Source: Paraglaciecola sp. 20A4 (GTDB lineage Bacteria; Pseudomonadota; Gammaproteobacteria; Enterobacterales; Alteromonadaceae). From it: 64,000 nucleotides of DNA. Under the pieces are notes generated by a model. The model did not search any database and was not told where the DNA came from. It was given only the letters and a program-made list of their open reading frames with translations. Positions within the stretch are counted from its first letter, which is position 1. The number at the start of each line of letters is the position of its first letter. The DNA is taken from assembly GCF_011378905.1 (NCBI RefSeq), contig NZ_WTPY01000002.1, positions 186,001 to 250,000 on the forward strand, in the 5' to 3' direction. This document shows positions 47,101 to 57,781 of the stretch, piece by piece. The position numbers were made by a program, and so were the translations under genes.

Positions 47101-48349
47101 CGAAATATTACGCAGCACGCAAAGTAATTTAACGAAGCAATTTAGTCCTACTGCAGCTTTAACGTTTGCAGGTGGGCAATATAGTTATCAGGCGAATTAC
47201 AGTGAAGTCGGCGTTATTCGAGTGGACGTACGCGACAACGATTATTTAACCGATAACAATAACCCAACCAGTATTATTAGCAGCGGCGGGACACTAACCT
47301 TGGGGGAATTTAGGCCTGCTTATTTTGATGTAAACGTGCTTACGCCTCCAGAATTGACTAACCAGTGTGATAATTTTAGCTACATGGGCCAAGATATTGA
47401 ATTTTCACCTGCAACACAGATAGAACTGTTAGCAATGAGTGCGTTGGGCAGTGTGACCAAAAACTACGCCAATGGTTATTGGCGTTATGACCCAGATCTG
47501 CTAAATGGTGTATTGATTGAAGACGCGTCTATTTACGGATCGACCACTCCAGCAGTAACACGTGTGACTTATGAGACAACGGCCGTTATCACCGAACCAG
47601 TCAACTTTGATGGCATAACCTTAATTGAGTTGCCTGACGCGCGTTTTAAATACCAGAAAGTTGATGCAAGTTTTGCCGCTTACGCTTTGCTTGAACCCTT
47701 TGCTGCCACAATCGATATTCGCTTGTTAGACACATTTTTAAGTGCTGACAATAATGTGTGTTATCAAAGTGATTATCCCGTATCGGGATGCGAAGAGTTT
47801 GCGTTAAATGATATTTCTGGGCCTGATGTGATTGTACGCCACGGTCGCCTAGCCCTTGAGCCTAATTTTGGTCCAGAGACTGACTTTTTAGTGGTGCCAG
47901 TTAAGGCAGAGCATTATCTTAATGGGCGTTGGCAATTCAACCCAGAGGATAGCTGCACAGCAATTGATTTAACCGAAAGTATAGGGCAAATTGTACTTAC
48001 GGCGGAGGGCAGTATTGATATTACTGGTGATATAGACTCGGTGTCCAGTTCAGGTGATTTGGTCAATGGTGTGTCAATAGGGCGTTTTAATTTCGCCTTG
48101 TTAGGGAATGCTTCAAACAATGGTCCAGGCGCTGCCGGTGTGGTTAAGGTAGCTCTAGATCCAAGTGCAAACATGCCTGCTTGGGCAGAATATATGAACT
48201 TTGATTGGAATTCTGATGGTTATATTTGCGCCAACTCAATTCAGTGCCCAAGCGCCTCAATCGAACTGGATGAGCCTTCATCCGTCATGACGTTTGGGAT
48301 ATTTCGCGGCAATGACAGGATCATTCATTGGCGCGAGGTATTTAATTAA
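44114..48349 (+). CDS. mshQ: MSHA giant tip protein MshQ with LamG domains
   Basis: 1411 residues with a signal peptide (1-22, ending SSWA). After an N-terminal jelly-roll region (about 25-200, MAM/CUB-like FYVDDLVVTA) come two LamG/concanavalin-like domains, each about 237 residues (about 208-445 and 446-680), sharing ISFWYRS, SKYF, NEWVHVAVSY and LYIGDNRS motifs. The C-terminal half (about 690-1411) is the conserved MshQ/DUF6701-type region. It is the last msh gene and probably forms a tip adhesin. LamG folds commonly bind glycans or proteins, so a surface ligand is likely (inference). Confidence 0.85.
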   Translation: MRKFGYFFFAVIALLMSFSSWARIDSCSSETYTVADNFPSASYNATSGTAPWTSNWLEAGESDGPSEGFLRVNDSLCTSASCMRLGIVASGTPQSYSAHFLYRTLDLSDAVAAQLTFNYRTGHNAGSSLVRLGISRDGGITWTNLAQYTVTASQFSATAETFDISSFIGSNVAIGFEVSGTDARSGFYVDDLVVTATKAEVCDGAAIAFYQFEQTEWSAPDSIIDSSSSGFNGSPIGSVIPQFPSSQTSCQVLVAPSNASASTIDALDTQLQVDTDIGYRGTISFWYRSTQSWQSNTGRILFDASTWIGNANSKYFRMSLRAGTLDFGLEDSDDTDAVFGVTGLSFAANEWVHVAVSYNYQEDSAAIYLNGAIAAQTTNLGFNGLLPVLDTLYIGDNRSLYESTDSSGSSASGEFDDVRIYDYDQTVAQVGTDLSNLSPCDVVPYAVYELEQAEYDGNLSIIDSSDNLRHGSPVGDISSILSVEQISCRFVDIPLNSSAATFDAIDTGFSPDDIGTAGTISFWYRSSEDWSSTIGRQLFDASTDVGSTNSKYFYLSLSASTLYFGLEDSNDTDAEVVAGGLDFAANEWVHIAVSYDYAAKTAVIFVNGTEAGRSNSLNLNSSIAQFQTLYIGDNRSSYIVTNMSGNSANGQFDNIRLYAYVQNSSQVSTDMNLLSTCQAISHFQLEHDGQGLTCDAESITIKACADDACSQLYTDVSNLTLSPEGWESGNPLVFNGSLNATQLRVLEPSSFVFTKNASYPDVPLRCINTGSGEQSCDMTFVDAGFEFIGSQTTDKFLPDQLSQVNFSGANLRAVQNDEGVCKALLQGEQNITLGVTCTSPNVCLTSFGSVDTSVNPGGESTGNISLTFDEDGIASLSSLSYADAGRVMLRAEAQISGVTVTSGEASVDVVPSSLVLSVAPASLLYTDSDFSTYPSIVDSDSYPAGEEFTFNITAYGAIGDTPLLNYQPGELQIALERMLPFETAGADGSLTYGKSGEILRSTQSNLTKQFSPTAALTFAGGQYSYQANYSEVGVIRVDVRDNDYLTDNNNPTSIISSGGTLTLGEFRPAYFDVNVLTPPELTNQCDNFSYMGQDIEFSPATQIELLAMSALGSVTKNYANGYWRYDPDLLNGVLIEDASIYGSTTPAVTRVTYETTAVITEPVNFDGITLIELPDARFKYQKVDASFAAYALLEPFAATIDIRLLDTFLSADNNVCYQSDYPVSGCEEFALNDISGPDVIVRHGRLALEPNFGPETDFLVVPVKAEHYLNGRWQFNPEDSCTAIDLTESIGQIVLTAEGSIDITGDIDSVSSSGDLVNGVSIGRFNFALLGNASNNGPGAAGVVKVALDPSANMPAWAEYMNFDWNSDGYICANSIQCPSASIELDEPSSVMTFGIFRGNDRIIHWREVFN

Positions 48350-48489
48350 CGCAATAAAATAATTTTCTTTGTTGAGGCACTTTTATCAAAATGAGTTGTC
48401 TCAACGTGATCATAATTTTCGTCAGCGAAAGTCAACTTTTATCCTTTTTTGGCCCATTAATAAATTAATAAGCGCTAAACCTCTATTAA

Positions 48490-49647
<1,158 letters not shown>

Positions 49648-49667
49648 CCCCAACCAAAGGATATTAA

Positions 49668-49689
49668 AAAAGCGGCGTTAGCCGCTTTT
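49668..49689 (+). terminator. hairpin between mreB and mreC
   Basis: AAAAGCGGC (49668-49676) pairs with GCCGCTTTT (49681-49689), loop GTTA, 20 bases past mreB. A terminator-like structure inside an operon would lower mreC/mreD relative to mreB. Confidence 0.7.
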
Positions 49690-49698
49690 GCACTTCAT

Positions 49699-50559
49699 AT
49701 GAACTCGATTTTTCTGAGTGGACCATCATTACAAATAAGACTGGTTGTCGCGCTAGCGCTGTCGGCTGGTTTGATTGTGTTTGATCATGTATTTGACGGT
49801 TTTGCGACCACCCGTGTTTACCTCAATTCTGTCGTTAGCCCAATTCAATATTTGGCTAACCTACCCAGTGAAATGCTTAATGCCAGTGCGAGTCGCTTGG
49901 TATCCCATCAGCAGTTAGTCGAAGAGAATGCCGAATTACAACACAATGCTGTTGTGCTCAACGGTAAGCTGCAACGTTACACCATGCTGCAAGAAGAGAA
50001 TGACCGTTTGCGTCGTTTGCTCAATACTCCAGTGCGTGGAGATATCCGCAAAGAAGTGGCGGAGTTAATGGCAGTAGATAATAATCCTTATAGCCACCAA
50101 ATCGTCATTGATCGGGGCGCCATTCAAGGTGTGTATGAAGGGCAGCCGGTAATCGATGACCAAGGTATTGTTGGACAAATCATGCAAGTGGGCTCAACCA
50201 ATAGTCGGGTTTTGCTTATTTCTGATGTAACCCATGCCATTCCCGTGCGAGTGGCGCGCAATAATATCCGTATGATTGCTTCGGGCTCTGGTAGTTTGGA
50301 TGACTTAATCATTCAACATGTTCCTCATAGCGCAGATATTCAAGAAGGTGATTTGTTGTTGTCTTCGGGGCTAGGTAATGTGTTTCCTGAAGGTTATCCG
50401 GTGGCTAAAATTACCTCGATTGTGCGGGATGAAGGCCGCCCTTTTGCCCAAGTGAATGCCCAGCCCGTCGCACAACTCGACAGACTGAAGTATTTACTCT
50501 TATTATGGCCGAACAATCTAGTAGGCCCTGAGCAACAGAATCAGAGTGCAGACCAATGA
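49699..50559 (+). CDS. mreC: rod-shape-determining protein MreC
   Basis: 286 residues. A short cytoplasmic N-terminus, a membrane segment (about 14-30), a coiled coil (about 70-108, SHQQLVEENAELQHNAVVL) and beta-barrel domains (about 115-270, with NPYSHQIVIDRGAIQGVYEGQPVID). It connects MreB to the periplasmic wall synthesis machinery. It overlaps mreD by four bases. Confidence 0.95.
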   Translation: MNSIFLSGPSLQIRLVVALALSAGLIVFDHVFDGFATTRVYLNSVVSPIQYLANLPSEMLNASASRLVSHQQLVEENAELQHNAVVLNGKLQRYTMLQEENDRLRRLLNTPVRGDIRKEVAELMAVDNNPYSHQIVIDRGAIQGVYEGQPVIDDQGIVGQIMQVGSTNSRVLLISDVTHAIPVRVARNNIRMIASGSGSLDDLIIQHVPHSADIQEGDLLLSSGLGNVFPEGYPVAKITSIVRDEGRPFAQVNAQPVAQLDRLKYLLLLWPNNLVGPEQQNQSADQ

Positions 50560-51032
50560 AATTAAGAAATAATGCAATCGGTCTGAGTATTATTGTCGCG
50601 TTAGTTTTGCAGATTATGCCAATGCCTAGCATTGTTGAACAGTACCGACCTGATTGGGCCTTTTTGGTTTTAGGCTACTGGGCGCTAGCAATGCCAGAGC
50701 GCGTTAACGTAGGTGTCGCCTTTATTGTCGGGTTAGTACTTGACCTGCTATTAGGTACCAGTATTGGGGTACACAGCTTCGCCATGAGCTTAAGCATTTT
50801 TGTGCTCGCTGCCAATTACCAACGTTTGCGTAATTATTCGGTGTGGCAACAAGCGATTGTAATTGGAATTTTGTGCGCGCTGTATAACTTAGTCGTTTTT
50901 TGGTTAATACATCTATTAACTGACATTTATTTCATGCTTACATACATGTGGCCCGTTGTTACCTCTATGGTAATTTGGCCTTGGATATTTTGGTTATTAC
51001 GTCGGGTTCGTCGTCAATTTCGTTTGAGCTGA
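50556..51032 (+). CDS. mreD: rod-shape-determining protein MreD
   Basis: 158 residues with five or six membrane segments, including MPSIVEQYRPDWAFLVLGYWALAMPERVNVG, the typical MreD opening after TM1. It works with MreC and RodA. Length fits E. coli MreD (162). Confidence 0.92.
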   Translation: MKLRNNAIGLSIIVALVLQIMPMPSIVEQYRPDWAFLVLGYWALAMPERVNVGVAFIVGLVLDLLLGTSIGVHSFAMSLSIFVLAANYQRLRNYSVWQQAIVIGILCALYNLVVFWLIHLLTDIYFMLTYMWPVVTSMVIWPWIFWLLRRVRRQFRLS

Positions 51033-51051
51033 ACCCCACCAGACATCAGTT

Positions 51052-51630
51052 ATGCTTATTTTAGCTTCTCAGTCACCCCGTCGCGCTGAGTTACTTAGTC
51101 AGATCGGTGTGCCGTTTACCACCCTTAGCGCGGATATTGACGAAACGCTGTTACCTACTGAAACCCCCAGTACTTATGTGCAGCGATTGGCTGAGCAAAA
51201 AGCGCAAGCCGGATGGCAAGCGAGTGCGCACCTTGCTGACAATCGGCTAGCGTTAGGGGCAGACACAGTGGTGGTTATTCACGGTCAGGTATTGGGTAAA
51301 CCTAAAGACTTTGGCGATGCCAAACGGATGTTAAACCTACTTTCAAACCAACAGCACGAAGTGCTAACAGCCGTTTCTGTATACTCGGGAACGCAACACG
51401 ACAGCATTTTAGTGCGTACCCAAGTGACATTTTGTACACTTAATGACACCCAGATTTACGACTATTGGGAAAGCGGCGAGCCCGAAGATAAAGCCGGCAG
51501 TTACGCCATTCAAGGTATAGGCGGCAAGTTCGTCACCCATATAAACGGTAGTTATAGCGCCGTAGTCGGGTTACCTTTATATGAAACGAATCAACTACTA
51601 TCCCGGATGAGCGAAACCCATGAGTGCTGA
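51052..51630 (+). CDS. maf: Maf nucleotide pyrophosphatase (YhdE-like)
   Basis: 192 residues. The opening LASQSPRRAELLSQIG (4-19) and motifs GADTVVVI (about 70-77) and KDFGDAKRML match Maf, which hydrolyses dTTP/UTP and modified nucleotides. The order mreD-maf-rng is the standard gammaproteobacterial arrangement. It overlaps rng by eleven bases. Confidence 0.93.
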   Translation: MLILASQSPRRAELLSQIGVPFTTLSADIDETLLPTETPSTYVQRLAEQKAQAGWQASAHLADNRLALGADTVVVIHGQVLGKPKDFGDAKRMLNLLSNQQHEVLTAVSVYSGTQHDSILVRTQVTFCTLNDTQIYDYWESGEPEDKAGSYAIQGIGGKFVTHINGSYSAVVGLPLYETNQLLSRMSETHEC

Positions 51631-53083
51631 ACTACTAATTAATGTTACCCCCTCTGAATCCCGTGTGGCGCTTATCGAAAACGGTATTTTGCAAGAAGTC
51701 CATATAGAGCGTCATACCAAAAGAGGTTTGGTGGGCAATATTTATCGCGGTAAAGTCAGCCGCGTTTTACCTGGTATGCAAGCCGCCTTTGTTGATATTG
51801 GTTTAGATAAAGCTGCTTTTTTGCACGCATCCGATATCGCTATTCATAGCGAGGTAGAAGATGAGGTGTCATCCAGTCATCTTGAAAAGCGCGATATTCG
51901 CGAGTTAGTTCGCGATGGACAAGACATCGTCGTACAGGTTGTTAAAGATCAAATTGGTACCAAAGGTGCCCGCCTAACTACTGACATCACTATTCCATCA
52001 CGTTATTTGGTGTTTATGCCTAGCGTAGAGCACGTAGGCGTGTCTCAGCGTATTGAAGATGAAGAAGAACGTGAAAGATTAAAGAGCTTAGTGCAGGAAT
52101 ACTGCAGTAAAAATGGTGGGTTTATTTTACGCACCGCAGCCGAAGGGGTGAAAGCCCAAGAGTTGCGTCAAGATGCCGATTTTTTACGCCGTTTGTGGGA
52201 AAAGATCCGCTCGCGCATGAAGAAAAAGACCCATATTTTATACGAGGATTTACCCTTAGCGCGCCGAGTATTACGCGACTTTGTGGGTACAGAGCTTGAT
52301 AGAATTCGCATCGATTCTAAATTGTCTTTTCATGAGCTTCAGCAATTTACCCGCGAATATGTACCAGAGTTGCACCGCTTGCTGGAATATTATCCGGGCG
52401 ATCGTCCTATTTTCGATTTGTATGACGTGGAGAACGAATCTCAGCGCTCTCTTGAGCGCAGAGTTGATTTGAAATCTGGCGGCTATTTGATTATCGACCA
52501 AACCGAAGCCATGACCACAATTGATATTAATACTGGTGCGTTCGTGGGTCACCGTAATCTTGAAGAAACCATTTTCAACACTAACATTGAAGCGACATCT
52601 GCGATTGCTCGTCAGTTACGACTGCGTAATTTAGGCGGTATGATTTTAATTGATTTCATCGATATGACTGACGCCGATCATAAAAGACGCGTTATTCACA
52701 GTCTTGAAAATGCAACTAGCAAAGATCGGGCTAAAATAAACATACATGGCTTTACCGCACTGGGTTTAATTGAGATGACCCGTAAAAGAACGCGAGAAAG
52801 TTTGGAACATATCTTGTGTGGTGAGTGTCCAGTATGTAAGGGCCGCGGCTCGGTAAAAACCGTTGAAACGGTTTGTTTTGAGATTATGCGTGAAATAGTA
52901 CGGGTCAACCGAGCCTACGAAGCGGACAAATTTGTCGTATACGCAGCGCCTTCTGTGGTCGAGGCTTTGCTAGGCGAAGAGTCACATATGCTAGCTGAGC
53001 TAGAGGTTTTTGTATCTAAACAGATTAAGGTGCACACCGAATTGTTATACAACCAAGATAAATACGATGTGGTAATGATGTGA
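51620..53083 (+). CDS. rng: ribonuclease G
   Basis: 487 residues (E. coli 489). N-terminal S1 domain (about 35-105, GNIYRGKVSRVLPGMQAAFVDIG), RNase H-like/DNase-like core with the metal-binding TIDINTGAFVG (about 299-309) and IDFIDMTD (about 342-349), and zinc-link CPVCKGRG near 400. It processes 16S rRNA 5' ends and decays some mRNAs. It overlaps yhdP by four bases. Confidence 0.95.
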   Translation: MSAELLINVTPSESRVALIENGILQEVHIERHTKRGLVGNIYRGKVSRVLPGMQAAFVDIGLDKAAFLHASDIAIHSEVEDEVSSSHLEKRDIRELVRDGQDIVVQVVKDQIGTKGARLTTDITIPSRYLVFMPSVEHVGVSQRIEDEEERERLKSLVQEYCSKNGGFILRTAAEGVKAQELRQDADFLRRLWEKIRSRMKKKTHILYEDLPLARRVLRDFVGTELDRIRIDSKLSFHELQQFTREYVPELHRLLEYYPGDRPIFDLYDVENESQRSLERRVDLKSGGYLIIDQTEAMTTIDINTGAFVGHRNLEETIFNTNIEATSAIARQLRLRNLGGMILIDFIDMTDADHKRRVIHSLENATSKDRAKINIHGFTALGLIEMTRKRTRESLEHILCGECPVCKGRGSVKTVETVCFEIMREIVRVNRAYEADKFVVYAAPSVVEALLGEESHMLAELEVFVSKQIKVHTELLYNQDKYDVVMM

Positions 53084-56000
53084 AATCAGGCTCTTTTTAT
53101 GCCGCTTATTGCATTAAAAAGTTATGGTATTGCGCCGCTATTCTGCTGGTGCTGGTGGCCGTGGCGATTAGCGTCGTGCGCTATTCTTTACCGTACATGG
53201 ACGGTCAAAAGCATCGCTTAGAACAATGGATAGAAGGCCAATACGGTGTTGAAATTAACATCGGTAATATCACCGCCCAGTGGAAAGGCGCAGGCCCAGC
53301 TATCGTGCTAGAAGATTTACAATTGGTGCAAAATGCCCAATCTCCCCTTAGTTTAGATATCAAAAAAACCGTGATAGATCTTGATTTCTGGGGATCAATT
53401 CTAGCGCGTCAAATTCGCTCTCAACGTTTTGATTTAAATGGCTTAGACGTCAAGATGGATTTAACCTTGATGCAAAAAGAAGGCAGTGATTTCCCTGTCG
53501 TTTCAGCCTTAAAGCAGTTATTTCTAGAACAGTTACAGTCGTTTTCAGTGAGTGATAGTCAATTCGAAATTATCACCGATCACGATCAGCAAGTGGTACT
53601 CGTTAACCAGTTGCTTTGGAGCAACCAAGGTAAGCATCACCAAGGCGTGGGTGAGCTACAAGTTGAAGAGTTAGCCCGCAACTCTGCCTCATTTACGTTG
53701 GATTTACGTGGTAATAAAGATTCACTCAGCGGAACGTTTTATGCCAGAGCGCAAGAGGTTGATTTATCGCCTTGGATAAACCAATGGCTGGCTTCGCGCT
53801 ATGATCTGGTGGAAAGTCGCGGCAATTTTGTTGTGTGGGCGAGCATTAAAAATGGTGCCTTCAAAAATGCCCAGCTAGATTTAGCTGACAGTCGTTTTGT
53901 ATGGCAAAATCAGGATGCTCAGATTAAGGCCGCAATATTGGGCGGGCAGCTCAATGCTGAGCCGAGCAAAGACGGTTGGATATTCAATCTGTATGACTTT
54001 GCGCTACAAGCTAACGAGCGAAAAGTGACTTCGAACTGGTATGGTGAAGTGAACAGCCAAGGGCAAGTACACATTCAAAATGCTGACAAGGTCAACTTAT
54101 CGGCCATTATTCCTTTGCTGCCTCTGGTGCTTGACCCAATGGATTACAGCAAATTAAATGATTTAGAACCCAATGCCACATTAAATAAATTCAATGTGCA
54201 GTTTGATAAAATTGATACCTTCGCGCAAATGAATATTAGCCAAATTAGTTGGCAACAAGGCGAGCATATTCCAGGTGTTGATAACTTAGAATTGGACGTG
54301 AATTGGTATAACAACAAGGGCCGAGTACAAATACGCGGACGTAATTCCCAATGGAAACTAGACAACATAGTCGATAGAAATATTGAGTTTCAAGCGGTCG
54401 ATATTGATATGTTTATCGAATCTATCGAGCAAGGTATTGCGGTGTACGTGCCGCAACTGAAACTAGAAAGTGATTGGTTGAATATCAATCAGCATGTCCG
54501 TTTTGAGAGTGAAAGTGGTTTCTTAGCCCTAAATGGCACGGTAGGCGGTCTCGATATGGCTCAGGTGAATAAATTGTTCCCTGGGGATGTGATGGGCAAA
54601 GACACCAAAGCCTATTTACAACGTTCGCTCAAAGCGGGTCGAGTAACCGGTGCAAACGTATTGTGGAACGGCGAACTCAGCCAATTTCCCTATGTGAACA
54701 ACGAAGGGGTATTTCAAATTACCGTTGGCGTTGAAGACGCCGCTATGGAATTTGCCCCTGAATGGCCTCAATTAACGGGGTTAGATATACAGTTACTGTT
54801 TGAAAACCAGGGTTTGTTTATGCAGGCCAGCAAAGGTAAGTTGTTAGATGTTAGCTTGTCGGGCTTATCCGCAGATATACCCAACTTGGATGTAGGAGCC
54901 ATATTAACCATAAATGCCAATGGCTCTGCACTAGGGTCACAAGTTACCCAACTGATGAACCAAAGTAGCCTCGCGGATAGCCTCGGTAAAGTATTGGATG
55001 AAGTTCAGGTTAGTGATGATCTCAGCGTAGATTTAAATTTGGTTATTCCTCTTTCAGGCAAAGATGTTGTGGCAAGTGGCGTCGTTTATCTAAACGATAA
55101 CCGAGTGTATGTGCCTCGGGTTGATATGCACCTTACACATGCCAAAGGACAGGTTACTTTTAAAAATGAAGTAGTAGATTTAAGCGCTTTACAGGCGCAG
55201 CTTTTTGATCAAAATGTAAAAATTGATTTTACTGGACGTCAACGTAAAGAAGGTTATTTGGCCAATATCGATTTACAAGGAAATTGGCAAGTCAAACCTC
55301 TCGCTCAACGATTTATCCCTGGTTTAGCGAGTTACTTAGATGGCGTGACGCCTTGGCAGACTAACGTCAAGTTAACCTTGCCAGAAAACGGTTTTAGTTA
55401 TCAAGCTAGTCTTATTAGCGGCTTGCAGGGTGTGGGTTCGCAGTTGCCTGAACCATTAAATAAAACAGTCAACCAGAATAAGCCGCTAACGTTAGAAGTG
55501 CGAGGTGATGAAACGGCCTCAACTGTCAATTTGAAATTAGGTTCTGAGGTGAAATTTGATGGGGTGTTGCCGTACGAGACGATGCAATTTTCTCGTGCCC
55601 ATCTTGCCATAGGTGAGTCAATTGAACGAACCATGGGGGTTGGCTTTAGTGTGGCGCTCAATATGCCTGCTGTTAATATCGATCATTGGTATCAAGCGGT
55701 TTCGTCACTGATCCACGGTTTTTCTGACTCAGAGAACACGCCAATTTTAGGCGAGCCGCAACGGATTTTTGTTAATGCAAGTAACGCCACCGTCGCCTCT
55801 CAACAACTGACTGATTTAGAAGTCGTGACCAAAAATACCAGTGATAGTTGGGAAATTAACCTTAATGCTAAACAAGTACGTGCCGATCTAACCTTTTATA
55901 AAGACTGGTTAGCGAAAGGCCTAAATGTATCTGCAGATTATGTAGATCTTGCAGACTGGAAGCAGAGTGACACTAAATCCGTTGCTTTCTCGCCTAGTTT

Positions 56001-56961
56001 GGAAACGTTACCGCCGGTAGAGTTTTTATGTGAGCGTTGTCGTTTCGAAAATAAAGATCTCGGCCGAATTGACTTTAAGCTATCCAGAGCAGCAAACGGT
56101 ATGCATATAGACTCCCTGCGATTAAATAACGATCATGGATTATTTTACGCCAGTGGTGATTGGCTGTTTGATCAAAACGGTAGTGAAACTAAGCTAACCG
56201 GAGAATTTAGCAGTTCCGATTTTGGCTTGTTTCTAAAAGGCTTTGACTTCGACTCAGGTATCAAGGATTCGAAAGCCTCGTCTAAATTTGATTTAAACTG
56301 GCACCGGGCGCCCTATGAATTCGATTTAGCTACCTTGAATGGCAACGTAGATTGGCGGCTTAGTGATGGTTACCTAACCGAGGTGACAGATAAGGGCTCA
56401 CGAATATTCAGCTTGCTAAGTTTAGAGTCCTTAGTGCGTAAGTTACGCTTAGATTTCCGTGATGTGTTCGCTCAAGGCTTTTTCTACGACAAAATGAAGG
56501 GCTCGTTTCAAGTTGCCCAAGGTACCGTGGATACGCGAGACACAGTGGTTGATGGTGGTGCGGGCGAAATTACCATGAAAGGGTATACCAACCTTAACAC
56601 CCGAGAGGTTAATTATAATATTGCCTTTGCCCCCAAAGTAACCTCTAGCTTGCCATTGATTGTTGCTTACATGGTTAATCCAGCGACTGCATTGGCAGCC
56701 TTAGCGTTAGATCAAGTGTTAACTTCGGCTAAGGTCATATCAAATATTAAGTTTTCATTAACGGGTACCTTAGATAATCCCAAGTTAGAAGAGCTTGAAC
56801 GCGACAGTAAAGAAATCAGCTTACCGGCTCAAACTGCACCCGTAAGAAACGCTTCGCCAAAAGTCGGGCTTGTTTCTGACCCTGACGGCCTTAATACAAA
56901 TATAAAATTCCCGCAAGATATTGATAAAGAGCGCGTCGCGTTGGAGGTGTCAGGTGGTTAA
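53080..56961 (+). CDS. yhdP: AsmA-family phospholipid transport protein YhdP
   Basis: 1293 residues. N-terminal membrane anchor (about 17-39), then a very long periplasmic beta-rich part forming a bridge-like groove, ending with the conserved AsmA/DUF3971 region (about 1060-1235, TRDTVVDGGAGEITMKGYTN). YhdP, with TamB and YdbH, moves phospholipids to the outer membrane. It belongs to the rng-yhdP-nitrilase-tldD series and overlaps both neighbours. Confidence 0.92.
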   Translation: MKSGSFYAAYCIKKLWYCAAILLVLVAVAISVVRYSLPYMDGQKHRLEQWIEGQYGVEINIGNITAQWKGAGPAIVLEDLQLVQNAQSPLSLDIKKTVIDLDFWGSILARQIRSQRFDLNGLDVKMDLTLMQKEGSDFPVVSALKQLFLEQLQSFSVSDSQFEIITDHDQQVVLVNQLLWSNQGKHHQGVGELQVEELARNSASFTLDLRGNKDSLSGTFYARAQEVDLSPWINQWLASRYDLVESRGNFVVWASIKNGAFKNAQLDLADSRFVWQNQDAQIKAAILGGQLNAEPSKDGWIFNLYDFALQANERKVTSNWYGEVNSQGQVHIQNADKVNLSAIIPLLPLVLDPMDYSKLNDLEPNATLNKFNVQFDKIDTFAQMNISQISWQQGEHIPGVDNLELDVNWYNNKGRVQIRGRNSQWKLDNIVDRNIEFQAVDIDMFIESIEQGIAVYVPQLKLESDWLNINQHVRFESESGFLALNGTVGGLDMAQVNKLFPGDVMGKDTKAYLQRSLKAGRVTGANVLWNGELSQFPYVNNEGVFQITVGVEDAAMEFAPEWPQLTGLDIQLLFENQGLFMQASKGKLLDVSLSGLSADIPNLDVGAILTINANGSALGSQVTQLMNQSSLADSLGKVLDEVQVSDDLSVDLNLVIPLSGKDVVASGVVYLNDNRVYVPRVDMHLTHAKGQVTFKNEVVDLSALQAQLFDQNVKIDFTGRQRKEGYLANIDLQGNWQVKPLAQRFIPGLASYLDGVTPWQTNVKLTLPENGFSYQASLISGLQGVGSQLPEPLNKTVNQNKPLTLEVRGDETASTVNLKLGSEVKFDGVLPYETMQFSRAHLAIGESIERTMGVGFSVALNMPAVNIDHWYQAVSSLIHGFSDSENTPILGEPQRIFVNASNATVASQQLTDLEVVTKNTSDSWEINLNAKQVRADLTFYKDWLAKGLNVSADYVDLADWKQSDTKSVAFSPSLETLPPVEFLCERCRFENKDLGRIDFKLSRAANGMHIDSLRLNNDHGLFYASGDWLFDQNGSETKLTGEFSSSDFGLFLKGFDFDSGIKDSKASSKFDLNWHRAPYEFDLATLNGNVDWRLSDGYLTEVTDKGSRIFSLLSLESLVRKLRLDFRDVFAQGFFYDKMKGSFQVAQGTVDTRDTVVDGGAGEITMKGYTNLNTREVNYNIAFAPKVTSSLPLIVAYMVNPATALAALALDQVLTSAKVISNIKFSLTGTLDNPKLEELERDSKEISLPAQTAPVRNASPKVGLVSDPDGLNTNIKFPQDIDKERVALEVSGG

Positions 56962-57781
56962 ACTTATGGCATTACAGATGACGTCAACACCAGACGTCAC
57001 GCAAAATCTTGATTTTGTAGAACATCAGCTTGCTGAGCTGGTGATAACAGAACCCACCCTAGTGGTCTTGCCAGAGTGTTTCGCCTGCTTTGGTGGTGGT
57101 GATAAAGCCCTGCTGAATATTGCGGAATTTCTCGGTGATGGCCTCATTCAAACTCGCCTGATGCATATGGCAAAGCAATATGCAGTATGGTTAGTTGCAG
57201 GCAGCATGCCGCTGAAATCTGCCAGTGCTGACAAATTTACCGCTTCGTGCTTATTAATTAATGACGCAGGTGAACTGGTAACCGAATATCAAAAAATTCA
57301 TTTATTCGATGTGCAAGTAGCGGATAACACGCAAACTTACTGTGAATCTCGTTATACCCAAGGGGGCACTAAGATAGTCAGTGTCGATACGCCTTTTGGG
57401 CATGTAGGCTTAGCTATATGTTATGACGTGCGCTTCCCTGGATTATTTCAGGCCATGGCTGAACATAAGGCCCTTGACGTTATTGTGTTACCTGCTGCCT
57501 TTACCCAAAAAACAGGCCAAGCTCACTGGCAAGCCCTATTAACGGCGCGCGCAGTGGAAAATCAGTGTTATTTAGTGGCGGCGGGTCAGACTGGTATACA
57601 CGCCAATCAGAGACAAACCCATGGTCATTCCTGTATTATTTCCCCTTGGGGTGAAACCCTAGCTGAAATACCGCAGTCGGTGGGCATGATCCATGCTCAG
57701 CTAGATCCCACTATACTTAATAGAATTCGCCGGGACATGCCGGTCTATACCCATAATAAATTCAGGAGTTACCTTGTCTAA
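56954..57781 (+). CDS. nitrilase-superfamily amidohydrolase
   Basis: 275 residues using GTG 56954, which has GGAGG seven bases upstream and overlaps yhdP by eight bases; a longer in-frame form from 56921 would have a non-family N-terminus. The nitrilase triad is visible: Glu in [11 protein letters not shown] (about 37), Lys in YQKIHLFDV (about 113), Cys in [12 protein letters not shown] (about 157). It resembles NIT/omega-amidase members, which recycle deaminated glutathione or hydrolyse monoamides. It overlaps tldD by eight bases. Confidence 0.88.
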   Translation: MVKLMALQMTSTPDVTQNLDFVEHQLAELVITEPTLVVLPECFACFGGGDKALLNIAEFLGDGLIQTRLMHMAKQYAVWLVAGSMPLKSASADKFTASCLLINDAGELVTEYQKIHLFDVQVADNTQTYCESRYTQGGTKIVSVDTPFGHVGLAICYDVRFPGLFQAMAEHKALDVIVLPAAFTQKTGQAHWQALLTARAVENQCYLVAAGQTGIHANQRQTHGHSCIISPWGETLAEIPQSVGMIHAQLDPTILNRIRRDMPVYTHNKFRSYLV

